Position numbers and translations under genes: made by a program. A stretch of DNA of 64,000 bases from Roseovarius sp. EL26 (GTDB lineage: Bacteria > Pseudomonadota > Alphaproteobacteria > Rhodobacterales > Rhodobacteraceae): contig NZ_OUMZ01000007.1 in NCBI RefSeq assembly GCF_900327775.1, positions 62,115 to 126,114 of the forward strand, in the 5' to 3' direction. This document shows positions 1 through 9,186 of the stretch, one piece after another. The notes under the pieces are model-generated. The model was not told the DNA's origin. It did not search any database and saw only the letters and a program-made list of their open reading frames with translations. The number at the start of each line of letters is the position of its first letter. Within the stretch, counting starts at the first letter, position 1.

Positions 1-510
1 GCGCGCATGATCGCAGGCTTTGATCTGAGCGACCCCACTAATCGCTATTTCGCGGCGTTGATCCTGTTTGCGATTTGCCTGTTGATTTGCCTGTGGCTGG
101 TTCGATCGCCTTTTGGCAAAACCCTGATCGCCATTCGCGAAAACGAAGAGCGCGTGACCATGCTGGGCTATAGTACCTTTGCTCATAAGCTGGGCGCGAT
201 GGTGGCGTCTGGTATAATCTCGGGCTCGGCGGGGGCCACATATGGCCTGCTGTTCGGTTATGCCGGGGCAAGTTTTGCCTCGGTTCAGTATTCGATCTTT
301 CCGCTGTTGTGGGTGCTTCTTGGCGGAGCGGGTACCGTACTTGGTCCCTTCGTTGGAGCTTTTTTCATGTTTTATCTGATTGACCTCTCAAGTGGGATCA
401 CCAGCGCTTACATGTTGATCGCGGGCGTGGTTTTGGTTTTGCTGACGCTGTTTGCACCACAGGGTTTGATGGGTGAATTGCGTCGCCGGTTCTGGAAAGG
501 GCTGCCATGA
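1..510 (+). CDS. livM: Branched-chain amino acid ABC transporter permease (LivM family), 5' truncated by window
   Basis: This is the C-terminal 169 codons of an inner-membrane permease; the reading frame is open at base 1, so the true start lies upstream. The visible part is hydrophobic, with several membrane helices around the loop GKTLIAIRENEERVTMLGY, which is the conserved cytoplasmic EAA-type coupling loop of LivM/LivH permeases (known for the family). It ends in the typical basic tail after the phrase APQGLMG. The stop overlaps the start of the next ATPase gene by 4 bases, so permease and ATPases form one operon. The substrate could be branched-chain amino acids, urea or short amides; the window does not show the binding protein. 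Confidence 0.92.
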   Translation, partial: ARMIAGFDLSDPTNRYFAALILFAICLLICLWLVRSPFGKTLIAIRENEERVTMLGYSTFAHKLGAMVASGIISGSAGATYGLLFGYAGASFASVQYSIFPLLWVLLGGAGTVLGPFVGAFFMFYLIDLSSGITSAYMLIAGVVLVLLTLFAPQGLMGELRRRFWKGLP

Positions 511-1223
511 CGCTGCTGTTGTCCACAAAAGCGCTGAGCAAAAGCTTTGATGGTTTAGATGCCGTAAGGGACATTGATTTTGAATTGCCCATTGGGCAGG
601 TGCGGGCTCTGATCGGCCCCAATGGTGCGGGTAAAACCACCTTTGTCAGCCTGATCTGCGGGCGCATTGCTCCAACGGCTGGCACTGTAACGTTCGACGG
701 GCAGGATATCACGCACTTGCCTGCACATCGGCGTATCCAGATGGGCATGGCCTATACATTCCAGATTACGTCGATCTTTCCGGGCCTGAGCGTGAGGGAA
801 AATGTTGCCTTAGCAGCGCGCCGGTATTTGAAAGGGGCTGACGTTGTTCTGAAAATTGAATCAGCGCTGGATAAGATAGGTTTGTTGGATCGTGTCGAGC
901 AATTGGCTGGGGATCTTGCCTATGGTCATCAAAGATTGCTTGAGATCGCGATGGGGCTTGCACAAAGCCCACGGCTTTTGATCCTTGATGAACCTACACA
1001 AGGTTTGTCCGATGGTGAAATCAGTGACTTCAAAACCCTTATCCGTGATCTCTCCCAGCAGGCCACAATCCTTTTGATTGAACACAACATGAATGTTGTC
1101 ATGGCCGCGGCGGATCAGATCAGCGTGTTGGAGGCGGGCCAGATGCTGGCCGAAGGCACACCCGAGGAAATCCAAAACAATTTAGCGGTCCAAACAGCCT
1201 ATCTTGGGCGTACTGATGCTTGA
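507..1223 (+). CDS. livG: ABC transporter ATP-binding protein, LivG family
   Basis: A 238-residue cytoplasmic ATPase that would pair with LivF to power the permease encoded just upstream. Walker A GPNGAGKTT lies near residues 37-46 and Walker B LLILDEPT near 157-164. The signature motif is LAYGHQRLLE (about 138-147) rather than LSGGQ, which is normal for LivG-type subunits. The C-terminal region has the switch histidine in LLIEHNMNVV. The start overlaps the livM stop by four bases (ATGA), indicating translational coupling. UrtD-like (urea) specificity cannot be excluded from the sequence alone. Confidence 0.93.
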   Translation: MTLLLSTKALSKSFDGLDAVRDIDFELPIGQVRALIGPNGAGKTTFVSLICGRIAPTAGTVTFDGQDITHLPAHRRIQMGMAYTFQITSIFPGLSVRENVALAARRYLKGADVVLKIESALDKIGLLDRVEQLAGDLAYGHQRLLEIAMGLAQSPRLLILDEPTQGLSDGEISDFKTLIRDLSQQATILLIEHNMNVVMAAADQISVLEAGQMLAEGTPEEIQNNLAVQTAYLGRTDA

Positions 1224-1911
1224 ATTGCGCGGGATCAATGCCGGATACGGTCAGGTGCAGGTGTTGCGTGACCTGTCGTTATCGGTTGAGGGCGGTGAAA
1301 TTCTATGCCTGCTGGGTAGAAACGGTGCGGGTAAGACCACCACGATGAAGGCAATCATGGGTTTATTGCCTTTGATGTCCGGCGAGGTTGCATTGGATGA
1401 GCAGATCATCAGCCAGCTACCTGCTTATGAAATCCCACGTTCCGGGATTGGCTATGTGCCACAAGGTCGGCGTTTATTTGCAGGGTTAAGCGTTGCGGAA
1501 AATCTGGAGATTGGTTTGCGGGCGCGCAAAAGCGGGTCAGACACTCTTGAAGACGTACTTGATCTGTTTCCACGTCTGCGCGAACGCTATCGGCAACCGG
1601 CGCAAACCTTATCAGGAGGGGAACAGCAAATGCTGGCTACAGCCCGGGCGTTGTGTTTGCGACCCAAGGTGCTTTTGTTGGACGAGCCGACCGAAGGTTT
1701 GCAGCCCTCGATGATTGACGCGATCCGGCAGGTTATCGTGAAAATGCGCGCGGATGGGATTGCCGTTCTGCTGATCGAACAACGCATTGACGCCGTATTG
1801 CCGGTGGCAGACCGGGTGGCCTTTATCGAAAACGGCCGCAATAGAGAGACAATAGCGGCTGAGGCTTTGCGTGCGGACCCCAGTATCGCGGCACGTTATA
1901 TGGGTGTGTAA
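1216..1911 (+). CDS. livF: ABC transporter ATP-binding protein, LivF family
   Basis: The second ATPase of the transporter, 231 residues from the ATG at 1216; a TTG at 1204 would add four residues, but the ATG start gives the usual LivF N-terminus MLELRGINAGYG. Walker A GRNGAGKTT is near residue 34, the signature LSGGEQQML near 132 and Walker B LLLDEPTEG near 153, all intact. The start lies inside the end of livG with an 8-base overlap. The gene ends 10 bases before the stop of the convergent EVE gene, and no clear terminator hairpin is visible in that gap. Confidence 0.93.
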   Translation: MLELRGINAGYGQVQVLRDLSLSVEGGEILCLLGRNGAGKTTTMKAIMGLLPLMSGEVALDEQIISQLPAYEIPRSGIGYVPQGRRLFAGLSVAENLEIGLRARKSGSDTLEDVLDLFPRLRERYRQPAQTLSGGEQQMLATARALCLRPKVLLLDEPTEGLQPSMIDAIRQVIVKMRADGIAVLLIEQRIDAVLPVADRVAFIENGRNRETIAAEALRADPSIAARYMGV

Positions 1912-1921
1912 ATGACGCGTG

Positions 1922-2341
1922 TTATGGCGTTACGCCTGCCATTTCGCAGACCATCGCCCATTCACTCTCGGTTACTGGTTGAACCGACAAACGAGAAGTG
2001 CGTACCAGCGCCATATCGGCCAGTCGCGGATCATCCTTGATCATTGCCAGCGTGACGGGGGTTTGCACCGGACCGATGGCTTTGATGTCGACGCATTCCC
2101 ACCGTTCATCATCTGTGGTGCTGTCGGGATGGGCCTCATTGATCACCTCGACGATGCCTACCACAGCCTTTTCTTTTTGGCTGTGATAGAAAAATCCGCG
2201 ATCTCCGATCTTCATCTCGCGCATGAAATTGCGCGCCTGATAATTGCGTACGCCGTCCCATTCCTCGCCGTCATTCCCTTTGGCGACTTGATTGTCCCAG
2301 CTCCAGGTTGATGGTTCGGATTTGAACAGCCAGTACCGCAT
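1922..2341 (-). CDS. EVE domain-containing protein
   Basis: 139 residues from the ATG at 2341 (MRYWLFKSEPSTWSWD). An upstream start at 2362 would lie inside the preceding gene and adds residues not seen in relatives. The protein is a single EVE domain, a PUA-like fold thought to bind modified bases in DNA or RNA (family knowledge). The N-terminal YWLFKSEP, the central WDGVRNYQARNFMREMKIGD and the following FFYHS segment are hallmark EVE/thymocyte nuclear protein 1 features. It is the last gene of a minus-strand run tsaD-gpsA-YCII-EVE, starting 2 bases after the YCII stop. Its biological role in bacteria is unsettled. Confidence 0.9.
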   Translation of the reverse strand: MRYWLFKSEPSTWSWDNQVAKGNDGEEWDGVRNYQARNFMREMKIGDRGFFYHSQKEKAVVGIVEVINEAHPDSTTDDERWECVDIKAIGPVQTPVTLAMIKDDPRLADMALVRTSRLSVQPVTESEWAMVCEMAGVTP

Positions 2342-2343
2342 AA

Positions 2344-2616
2344 TTAGATCACCTTTTTCCAAGCGATCAGTTTGACTTCAGCAAACAGTCCGGCCTTGGC
2401 ATAAGGGTCATTATCGGCCCAGGCTTGCGCGACCGCCATGTCCTGCACATCTAGAATGACTAAAGATCCGGACATCTGTCCGTCTTCATCAAGCAATGGG
2501 CCAGCCTGACTGACCACTCCGGTTTCTTTAAGATAGGCGACATGTGCGTCGCGATTATCAAGACGGGTTTGTAGGGCACCCGCTTTGTCTTGGCCTATGA
2601 GAGCAATCAGCATCAT
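2344..2616 (-). CDS. YCII-related domain protein
   Basis: A small cytoplasmic protein of 90 residues (or 89 from the second Met). It matches the YCII/YciI family, a ferredoxin-like alpha+beta barrel: the segments [28 protein letters not shown] and the [12 protein letters not shown] motif with its conserved Asp-Pro and Ala-Gly-Leu are visible. Family members are often proposed to be small enzymes, with a His/Asp pair as possible active site; this one keeps H26 and the D-P pair. The start overlaps the gpsA stop by a few bases, so it is translationally coupled to gpsA. This gpsA-YCII-EVE order looks familiar from roseobacters (recollection, not checked). Confidence 0.85.
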   Translation of the reverse strand: MMLIALIGQDKAGALQTRLDNRDAHVAYLKETGVVSQAGPLLDEDGQMSGSLVILDVQDMAVAQAWADNDPYAKAGLFAEVKLIAWKKVI

Positions 2617-3572
2617 TCTTCCTTTAGTGGTCTTGAGAGTAACATATCCATCGCCTGATCAACTCGCAATTCCTGATCAATCAAGCTGGCGATTACGTTT
2701 GTGATTGGCATATCCAGTGATTGGGCGTGCGCGATATCCCGTACTGCCCTGGCGGTTGCAGCACCTTCAACGGTGACTGCGCTATCGAAAACTTCACCTT
2801 GGCCGATGCTGAATCCGTAGCGGAAATTACGTGATTGCTGTGATCCGCAAGTCAAGACCAGATCGCCGAAACCCGACAACCCAGAGAGTGTCTCTGCACT
2901 TGCCCCCAAAGCGGTCGCCATCCGGCCCATCTCGGCAAAGCCGCGGGTTACCAATGCAGCACGCGCGCTTTCCCCCAAACCGGCCCCAATAACAGTGCCG
3001 CAACCTACGGCCATGACGTTCTTTAGCGCGCTGCCCAGTTCGGCCCCGATCACATCAGTGGTGCGATACAGTCTGAGATTGGGTGTTGTCAGCTCTTGTT
3101 GCAGCGCCTCGCCAATGGCGTCATCAGCGCAAGCCAGTGTAAGCGCAGTGGGCAGATTACGGGCAATGTCGTCGGCAAAGGACGGGCCGGTCAAAATGGC
3201 TGCCTTGGCGTTGGGAAGGACTTCATTGATGATCTGTACTGGGCCTTTTCCGGTCGACAGTTCAATCCCTTTGCAGCAGGCAACCAACGTTGCACCAGCG
3301 AGCTTTGAGGCATGCGTATGTAGGGCCGCGCGCAGTTTTTGCGTGGGTATCGCCAGCAAAACAGTGTTTGCAGGGGAAAGGCGGTGCAAATCAGACGTGA
3401 CTTCGATCTGATCTGGCAAAGGGACCCCGGGAAGACGTTTGCGGTTTTCGCGGTGTCGTCCCATGTCTTCGGCATGAAGCGCATCACGTGCCCAAATGGT
3501 CACATTTCCATCTTGTGCCAAGGATATCGCCAAAGCAGTGCCAAAGGCGCCGGCACCCATTATAAAGATCAT
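2613..3572 (-). CDS. gpsA: NAD(P)-dependent glycerol-3-phosphate dehydrogenase
   Basis: 319 residues. It would reduce dihydroxyacetone phosphate to sn-glycerol 3-phosphate for phospholipid synthesis in the cytoplasm. The N-terminal Rossmann motif [10 protein letters not shown] is at residues 6-15, the second cofactor-contact region LLAIPTQ near 93, the segment CCKGIE near 119-124, and the catalytic lysine lies in [13 protein letters not shown], as in characterised GpsA. The C-terminal substrate domain includes [12 protein letters not shown]. The length is typical (about 320-340). The start overlaps the tsaD stop by four bases, and the gene continues into the YCII gene. Confidence 0.97.
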   Translation of the reverse strand: MIFIMGAGAFGTALAISLAQDGNVTIWARDALHAEDMGRHRENRKRLPGVPLPDQIEVTSDLHRLSPANTVLLAIPTQKLRAALHTHASKLAGATLVACCKGIELSTGKGPVQIINEVLPNAKAAILTGPSFADDIARNLPTALTLACADDAIGEALQQELTTPNLRLYRTTDVIGAELGSALKNVMAVGCGTVIGAGLGESARAALVTRGFAEMGRMATALGASAETLSGLSGFGDLVLTCGSQQSRNFRYGFSIGQGEVFDSAVTVEGAATARAVRDIAHAQSLDMPITNVIASLIDQELRVDQAMDMLLSRPLKEE

Positions 3573-4666
3573 GCTTTGGCTCCCTTCTTACCACTGCCCA
3601 GCATGGATGGACTGGTTTGATCCAGTGGCCAACGTGGCCTCGCGGCCAGTGTCATATCGCTGCGTTTGCCCGCTTGAAATAGTTCAGCCCCGGCATAGGC
3701 GATCATCGCGGCATTATCAGTGCAAAGTGTCAGAGGTGGCGCCACAAAGTCGACCCCATTTTCATCGGCAGCTGCCTCAAGAGCTGTGCGGATGGATTGG
3801 TTGGCAGCCACACCGCCGGCAACGGCAATGGCGGGAAACTGCGGGGCTTCTTGAAGATAAAGTGCAAGAGCGCGCCGGGTTTTGATGGCCAGAACCTCGG
3901 ACACGGCGGCCTGAAATCCGGCGCAGAGATCATTGACGTCTTTTTGTTTCAAACCGCCTTGGTCGGCGATCACCTGATCACGGGTGCGCAGCAGTGCTGT
4001 TTTCAAGCCGGAGAACGATAGATTGCAATCATCCCGGTCCAATAGCGGACGAGGGAAGCGGAAACGTTTTGCATCGCCCAGCTTAGCGCGAGCTTCAACG
4101 CTGGGGCCGCCGGGCTGCGGCAGGCCCAGTAAACGCGCGGTTTTATCAAAAGCTTCGCCGGGCGCATCATCAATGGTGCCGCCCAGACGGGTGAAGTCAT
4201 CGCAACCCCGGGCAATCAGGAACTGGCAGTGTCCACCAGATACCAGCAGCATCAAGTAGGGATAGGTCAACTGATCCGTTAGCCGGGGGGTCAGGGCATG
4301 CCCTGACAAATGGTTGACGCCGATCAAGGGCAGGCCAGTCCCGGCGGCGATGCCTTTGGCGCACATGACTCCGGACAGTACCCCACCGATAAGGCCGGGG
4401 CCTGCGGTAACGGCAATCAAGTCGATGGCATCAAGCGTGCTATCGGCTGCCTGCAACGCGTCCCGAACACAGTGGTCCAGTTTTTCGGCATGGGCGCGTG
4501 CGGCAATTTCAGGCACAACGCCACCAAATTGGGCGTGCAGATCATTTTGGCCAAACACGACAGATGACAGAATTTCAGGGGCTTTACCTTTGGAAACGCG
4601 CACTATCGCTGCCGCTGTGTCATCACAACTGCTTTCCAAACCAAGCACTGTTAAATCGTCGTTCAT
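3569..4666 (-). CDS. tsaD: tRNA N6-adenosine threonylcarbamoyltransferase
   Basis: 365 residues. TsaD transfers the threonylcarbamoyl group to A37 of tRNAs that read ANN codons, in the cytoplasm with TsaB and TsaE. Visible family marks are [14 protein letters not shown] near the N-terminus, the metal-site segment [10 protein letters not shown], the VSGGHCQFL loop, [19 protein letters not shown] and [13 protein letters not shown]. It is the first gene of the minus-strand operon and is divergent from hemD, with a gap of about 70 bases that must hold both promoters. The TsaC partner that makes threonylcarbamoyl-AMP is encoded at 58154-59101 in this same window. Confidence 0.97.
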   Translation of the reverse strand: MNDDLTVLGLESSCDDTAAAIVRVSKGKAPEILSSVVFGQNDLHAQFGGVVPEIAARAHAEKLDHCVRDALQAADSTLDAIDLIAVTAGPGLIGGVLSGVMCAKGIAAGTGLPLIGVNHLSGHALTPRLTDQLTYPYLMLLVSGGHCQFLIARGCDDFTRLGGTIDDAPGEAFDKTARLLGLPQPGGPSVEARAKLGDAKRFRFPRPLLDRDDCNLSFSGLKTALLRTRDQVIADQGGLKQKDVNDLCAGFQAAVSEVLAIKTRRALALYLQEAPQFPAIAVAGGVAANQSIRTALEAAADENGVDFVAPPLTLCTDNAAMIAYAGAELFQAGKRSDMTLAARPRWPLDQTSPSMLGSGKKGAKA

Positions 4667-4738
4667 GCGCCTGTCCGTTGCGTGACCCTTTCAGGACAGG
4701 TAACACCGGGGGAAGGCGCAAACAACTCTGGTTCTCAA

Positions 4739-5458
4739 ATGCATCCGACAATTCTGATCATACGGCCTGATGCGGCGGCCATAAGGTTCGAACGAGAACT
4801 GCATGCGCGCTTTGGCTCTGATTTGCCAGTGTTGCGTGCGCCAGTTATGCAGATTGAGCATTTGACCCCCTCAATTGATTGGCGCGGGGTTACTACGCTG
4901 CTCTTTACCTCTCATGTTGCGGTACAGGCGTTTGCGTTGCTGACAGATGATAGACATTTTGAATGTTATGCCGTCGGGGGAGCAACCGCCAAGGCCGCGC
5001 GTGATATTGGTCTCAGCGTAGTCGATTGTGATGGAACAGCTGCCGATCTGGTCAATCGGGTGCTGGCGGACAAGGCGGCGGGGCCACTTCTGTATATGCG
5101 CGGCGAACACATATCAGATGATATTGCTGCATCGCTGACCCGTTCCGGGGTCACGATCCAGAGTGTGGTTGCCTACGAACAGCATGCCGTTGCGCTGACG
5201 TCAGAGGCATTGACATTGCTGAATGGTGAAACGCCGGTAATTTTGCCGCTGATGTCGCGGCGCAGTGCTGTACTCCTGTTTGATCAGCTGCATCCGACCG
5301 CGCCGATCTTTCCAGTTGCGATCAGCGCGAAAGTGGCCACAGCGGTGCCTGAGGCCTGTGTCGGGACCTTGCGGGTAGCTGTAAAACCAAGTCAAAATGC
5401 GGTTTTTGACGAAGTTGCCAAACAAATCAGTGCTGTTAAGCGACTTGAGGGTCTGTAA
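4739..5458 (+). CDS. hemD: Uroporphyrinogen-III synthase
   Basis: 239 residues from ATG 4739 (MHPTILIIRPDAAAIRFE). A GTG at 4682 would add 19 unrelated residues, so the ATG is preferred. HemD closes hydroxymethylbilane to uroporphyrinogen III in tetrapyrrole synthesis. The sequence is divergent, as is usual for HemD, but has the two-domain pattern: an early ILIIRP strand, LLFTSHVAVQAF, then YAVGGATAKAARDIG, the linker LLYMRGEHISDDIAASL and VVAYEQHAV, ending with a VAISAKVATAV strand. It heads a plus-strand group with the Mic60-like gene and hemY, which supports the tetrapyrrole assignment. Confidence 0.9.
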   Translation: MHPTILIIRPDAAAIRFERELHARFGSDLPVLRAPVMQIEHLTPSIDWRGVTTLLFTSHVAVQAFALLTDDRHFECYAVGGATAKAARDIGLSVVDCDGTAADLVNRVLADKAAGPLLYMRGEHISDDIAASLTRSGVTIQSVVAYEQHAVALTSEALTLLNGETPVILPLMSRRSAVLLFDQLHPTAPIFPVAISAKVATAVPEACVGTLRVAVKPSQNAVFDEVAKQISAVKRLEGL

Positions 5459-5518
5459 TCCGCAAAGTAAGGTCAAATTAAGCCGACCGCGGCTCAAGAT
5501 TCGAAAAGGTGATAAAAC

Positions 5519-6868
5519 GTGGCTAAAACTTCGAAATCTCGTAAGGCAGCGAAACCTAAGAAAGATGTTGCTAAGCCTGAAGAGGTCGATGTGGACGCAT
5601 CCGCAGCGCAACAGGCCAATGAAGAGATATTAGAGCAAAGCCTAGAGGCTGAGGTACAGGCCCTTGCCGAAGATACAGATACCGCGTCGAAGCCCGTAGA
5701 TGATGACGCGTCCGATGCGACATCCGACGCAGTGACGACGGAGAGCGAGGAGACAGTCACGGCAAGTGATACTGAGGACCGATCCGAAGATAACAGAGAA
5801 GCACTGGAAGATATCGACACAGCGGTCACCACAGAAGATTCAATTCAGCTGGACGATCCTGTCACGCCCGAGCCCGTCGCGGAGGAACTATCCACGCCAG
5901 AGCCGGAGCCAGAACCGATGCCACAGCAGGCAACACAGGCACGTAGCGGTGGGTTTGTTCCGAGCGTGCTTGGTGGCGTTATCGCCGCTGGAATTGGATT
6001 TGCTACGTCGCTTTATCTGTTTCCTGATTGGGGACGTACAACGCAGATGACTGATGACCGGGTGCCGCAACTAGAGGCCCTTATTGCAAAGCATTCAGCG
6101 GCGATTGATGCATTGCAAACGCAAGGGGCGGATACAGTGGCACCTGATCTGAGTGACTTGACAGATCTGCGCAGCGCGCAGGATGATCTTGGGGCTGCGG
6201 TTGGCAGTTTGGCAGGACGTCTGGAGCAAATCGAATCAAATGTTGAAGGTCTGGCATCACTGGCCAGTGGCACTGGGGCAGATGCGGATGCGCTTTTGGC
6301 CTTGCAGGATCAGATCACGCAGCAGCGCTCAGAAATTGAAGCCATGCTGGGTCAAGCACAAGATGTCGAAGCCCAAGCCCAGCTGGCGGCACAACGAGCA
6401 GCGCTTGGGCAGATCCAGATCGCTATGGATACCGGCACGGCATTTACCGCATCTCTGTCTGAACTCACTGCGGATGGTGTAACTATTCCGCAGGATTTGT
6501 CAGGCGCTGCCGGCGATGGCGTCAAGTCCCTTGCTGAGCTGCAAGAGAGTTTTCCAGATTTGGCACGTGATGCCCTGCAAATCGCGCGCAGCAACGCCGG
6601 GGAAGATAATGGCAGCCAGGGTGTTGGGGCCCTGTTGCGCAGCGCGCTGGGCGCGCGGTCACTAGAGCCAAAAGAAGGCAATGACGCTGACGCGGTGCTG
6701 TCACGTGCGGAGGCTGCGCTGCGTGAAGAGCGTTTGCATGACGTGTTGTCGGAATTACAGGCTCTGCCTGAACCTGCCCTTGCCGTTTTGACCGATTGGT
6801 CAGGGGATGTCGCACAAAGATTGGCGGCGATATCAGCGCTTCAGACGCTGAATGATAATTTAAATTGA
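5519..6868 (+). CDS. Mic60/mitofilin-like membrane protein (COG4223 type)
   Basis: 449 residues from a GTG start preceded by the ribosome-binding sequence AAGGTGA. The N-terminal 140 residues are a basic then strongly acidic, Glu/Asp/Thr/Pro-rich cytoplasmic tail. One membrane helix spans about residues 146-168 (GVIAAGIGFATSLYLF). After it come a coiled-coil-like Gln/Ala/Glu-rich region (about 180-300) and a C-terminal helical domain ending in LAAISALQTLNDNLN. This is the layout of alphaproteobacterial mitofilin-domain proteins, relatives of mitochondrial Mic60 that shape inner-membrane folds (family knowledge). The location between hemD and hemY matches the arrangement I recall from other alphaproteobacteria. 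The N-terminal tail is low-complexity and poorly conserved by nature. Confidence 0.85.
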   Translation: MAKTSKSRKAAKPKKDVAKPEEVDVDASAAQQANEEILEQSLEAEVQALAEDTDTASKPVDDDASDATSDAVTTESEETVTASDTEDRSEDNREALEDIDTAVTTEDSIQLDDPVTPEPVAEELSTPEPEPEPMPQQATQARSGGFVPSVLGGVIAAGIGFATSLYLFPDWGRTTQMTDDRVPQLEALIAKHSAAIDALQTQGADTVAPDLSDLTDLRSAQDDLGAAVGSLAGRLEQIESNVEGLASLASGTGADADALLALQDQITQQRSEIEAMLGQAQDVEAQAQLAAQRAALGQIQIAMDTGTAFTASLSELTADGVTIPQDLSGAAGDGVKSLAELQESFPDLARDALQIARSNAGEDNGSQGVGALLRSALGARSLEPKEGNDADAVLSRAEAALREERLHDVLSELQALPEPALAVLTDWSGDVAQRLAAISALQTLNDNLN

Positions 6869-6890
6869 TACGGAACTAGGGGCGTTTAAC

Positions 6891-8399
6891 ATGTTGTGGT
6901 CCATTACAAAGATCGTCGTTTTTATCGCCCTGATTGCCGCGGCGGCTTACGGTGCAATTGTCCTGCTGTCGCTCGAAGGTGGTGTGCGCATCGAAATGGC
7001 AGGGCAGGAATATAACCTGACGCTGCTGACGGCGGTAATTGCACTTATCTTATTGGTCGTTGCGGTTTGGTTGGCGCTCAAAGTGGTGGCTTTCCTTGTG
7101 GCGCTTCTAAAATTCATCAATGGCGATGAAACTGCGATCTCGCGGTATTTCAACAAGAACCGTCAGGAAAAAGGTTACAAGGCTTTGGCCGATGGCATTC
7201 TGGCTCTGGCTTCGGGTGAAGGTGATGTTGCTATGGCCAAAGCGGCCAAGGCGGACAAATACCTTAACAAGCCGGCATTGACCAATCTGATCACGGCACA
7301 GGCAGCTGAAATCAAAGGCGACCACAAAAAGGCTGAAGAAGTTTACAAGAAACTTCTAAAGAACGAAAAAACCCGTTTTGTCGGGGTGCGCGGTTTGATG
7401 CAGCAAAAGCTGGAAGCTGGTGACACGCAAACAGCGCTGAAGCTGGCGGAAACCGCCTTTGCGCTGAAGCCAAAGCACACCGAGGTGCAGGACGCATTGT
7501 TGTCCCTGCAGGCCAAGAACGAGGATTGGAGTGGTGCGCGCGGCACCCTGAGGGCCAAGTTGAAGCATGGCGCTTTGCCGCGTGACGTTCATAAACGTCG
7601 CGATGCAGTTCTGGCCCTGTCCGAGGCGCGTGGCGTCTGGGACGATGGCAACGATATTGCCGCCCGTGAAACCGCGATCGAAGCGAACAAAATGTCGCCA
7701 GATCTGGTTCCCGCTGCGGCGATGGCCGCTCAAAGCTACATCGCGCAGGGATCAAAACGTAACGCGACCCGTCTGATCGTGAAAGCATGGAACGCTCAAC
7801 CTCATCCGGATCTGGCCGCGGTTTTTGCTGAAATCGAGCCTGATGAAACCCCTGCCGCTCGTCTTAAGCGGTTTGGTAAATTGCTGAAGCTGCACTCTGA
7901 CCATCGTGAAACCAAACTTCTGGGTGCCGAATTGCAGATCGCAGCTGAGGATTTTCCCGCCGCACGCCGTGCCATGGGGGATCTGGTCGAAACCGAGCCT
8001 GACACCCGTATCTTGACTCTGATGGCCGCGATTGAGCGCGGAGAAGGGGCGGATGATGCGGTCGTTCGTGCCTGGTTGGCCCGCGCACTAGCGGCACCAC
8101 GTGGCCCGCAATGGGTCTGTGATAGTTGCCAACACATTCATACCGATTGGGTCCCATCGTGTGAAAACTGCGAATCATTTGATACGCTCAGCTGGCGTGC
8201 CCCACCAGTGAGTGCCACAACTGGCCCGATTGGTTTTGAAATGCTGCCTTTGCTGGTAGGTGGTAGGGCTGATACCGGTGAAGTACACGATGAAGCAGAC
8301 AGCGATACCGGCTCGGATGACATCGAAGATGCCGAAGTGCTTGATGCCTCTGAGGAGGGCACGGATAAGACCGCTGCCGAAGATCAAAACAACAAGTGA
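6891..8399 (+). CDS. hemY: HemY-type heme biosynthesis TPR protein
   Basis: 502 residues; not the protoporphyrinogen oxidase also called HemY in Gram-positives. Two membrane helices lie at about 5-28 and 43-73, followed by the HemY N-terminal domain and a long run of tetratricopeptide-type helical repeats (about 90-400). Near residues 407-433 a zinc-ribbon-like element is visible (CDSCQHIHTDWVPSCENC), followed by an acidic tail. Its precise function in late heme synthesis is unresolved; it is anchored in the inner membrane. It lies 22 bases after the Mic60-like gene, and transcription should end at the hairpin at 8430. Confidence 0.88.
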   Translation: MLWSITKIVVFIALIAAAAYGAIVLLSLEGGVRIEMAGQEYNLTLLTAVIALILLVVAVWLALKVVAFLVALLKFINGDETAISRYFNKNRQEKGYKALADGILALASGEGDVAMAKAAKADKYLNKPALTNLITAQAAEIKGDHKKAEEVYKKLLKNEKTRFVGVRGLMQQKLEAGDTQTALKLAETAFALKPKHTEVQDALLSLQAKNEDWSGARGTLRAKLKHGALPRDVHKRRDAVLALSEARGVWDDGNDIAARETAIEANKMSPDLVPAAAMAAQSYIAQGSKRNATRLIVKAWNAQPHPDLAAVFAEIEPDETPAARLKRFGKLLKLHSDHRETKLLGAELQIAAEDFPAARRAMGDLVETEPDTRILTLMAAIERGEGADDAVVRAWLARALAAPRGPQWVCDSCQHIHTDWVPSCENCESFDTLSWRAPPVSATTGPIGFEMLPLLVGGRADTGEVHDEADSDTGSDDIEDAEVLDASEEGTDKTAAEDQNNK

Positions 8400-8429
8400 A
8401 CGTGTCGCGATTTAGCCCCTTCAAAAGAA

Positions 8430-8457
8430 AAGGCCTCGAATTTTCGAGGCCTTTTTT
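8430..8457. terminator. Bidirectional rho-independent terminator between hemY and gcrA
   Basis: A perfect 9-base stem GGCCTCGAA / TTCGAGGCC with a 2-base centre is flanked by AAAA on the left and TTTTTT on the right, so it can end transcription of hemY (plus strand) and of gcrA (minus strand), which converge here. Confidence 0.9.
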
Positions 8458-8479
8458 AAATTGGTGAGTTTCGGTTGTA

Positions 8480-9073
8480 TTACCGTTTCCGGTCGCGGCG
8501 GCTGCTCATTGGTTGGAACGCCACGCCGACGTGGGCTTCGCAGTACGGCTTGCCAGATTGCACCGGAAGGCCACAGAACCAGAAGTCTGGTGTGGCCGGA
8601 TCGCCAACAGGCCATTTGCAGGTGCGCTCTGTCAGCTCCATCAGGCTCAACTTTTTGGCCTTTTTTTCAATCTCGTTCACCTTTGCCAAAGCGGCAGGGT
8701 CAATTTCATTGGCCGAAGGTTGCGGCGGCAGGGGTTGACCTGCAGGAATGATCTGCTTGGCCCGGCTGATCGGGGCCACAGAAGTATCGCGCGCGGGCTG
8801 CGTCTTGATCTCGGCCTTGGGTGCGGCAGTTGGTGCCGCGGCCGGTGCCTTGGGGGCTGCCTTGGGCTTTGCTGCGGCTTTTGCTGGTTTCGCTTTGGCA
8901 GACGCATCAGAGCTGCCACCCGTTCCATTCCGGTTGGACAACCCCAAACGGTGGACCTTGCCGATCACAGCGTTACGTGTGACCCCACCCAGCTCTTTCG
9001 CGATCTGGCTTGCGGATTGGCCTTCGCCCCACATCTTTTTCAGAAGTTCAACGCGCTCGTCGTTCCAGGACAT
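8480..9073 (-). CDS. gcrA: GcrA cell cycle regulator
   Basis: 197 residues. GcrA is an alphaproteobacterial regulator that binds sigma70 and promoters carrying CcrM-methylated GANTC sites (family knowledge). The N-terminal helix-turn-helix MSWNDERVELLKKMWGEG...ASQIAKELGG..TRNAVIGKVHRLGLS is nearly canonical. A low-complexity Ala/Lys/Pro linker spans roughly 55-110. The C-terminal domain contains CKWPVGDP, FCGLPV and YCEAHVGVAF, a Cys/His set seen in GcrA sigma-interaction domains. The gene stands alone, convergent with hemY and divergent from an ABC permease. Two GAATC sites lie in or next to the shared upstream region. Confidence 0.95.
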   Translation of the reverse strand: MSWNDERVELLKKMWGEGQSASQIAKELGGVTRNAVIGKVHRLGLSNRNGTGGSSDASAKAKPAKAAAKPKAAPKAPAAAPTAAPKAEIKTQPARDTSVAPISRAKQIIPAGQPLPPQPSANEIDPAALAKVNEIEKKAKKLSLMELTERTCKWPVGDPATPDFWFCGLPVQSGKPYCEAHVGVAFQPMSSRRDRKR

Positions 9074-9186
9074 TGGCCTGCTTCCTCATCCTCTTGGGGG
9101 TCAATTTCACAGACCGCCCGTAAATTCCATCGAAGCCCCTATTCTAGTCACTGTGCATTAAGTTACAAGGCATCGAATCGCATCTG

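Noticed and set aside
4682..4738. Upstream GTG start of hemD
   Set aside because: The added residues lack family similarity and the gap is needed for two divergent promoters.
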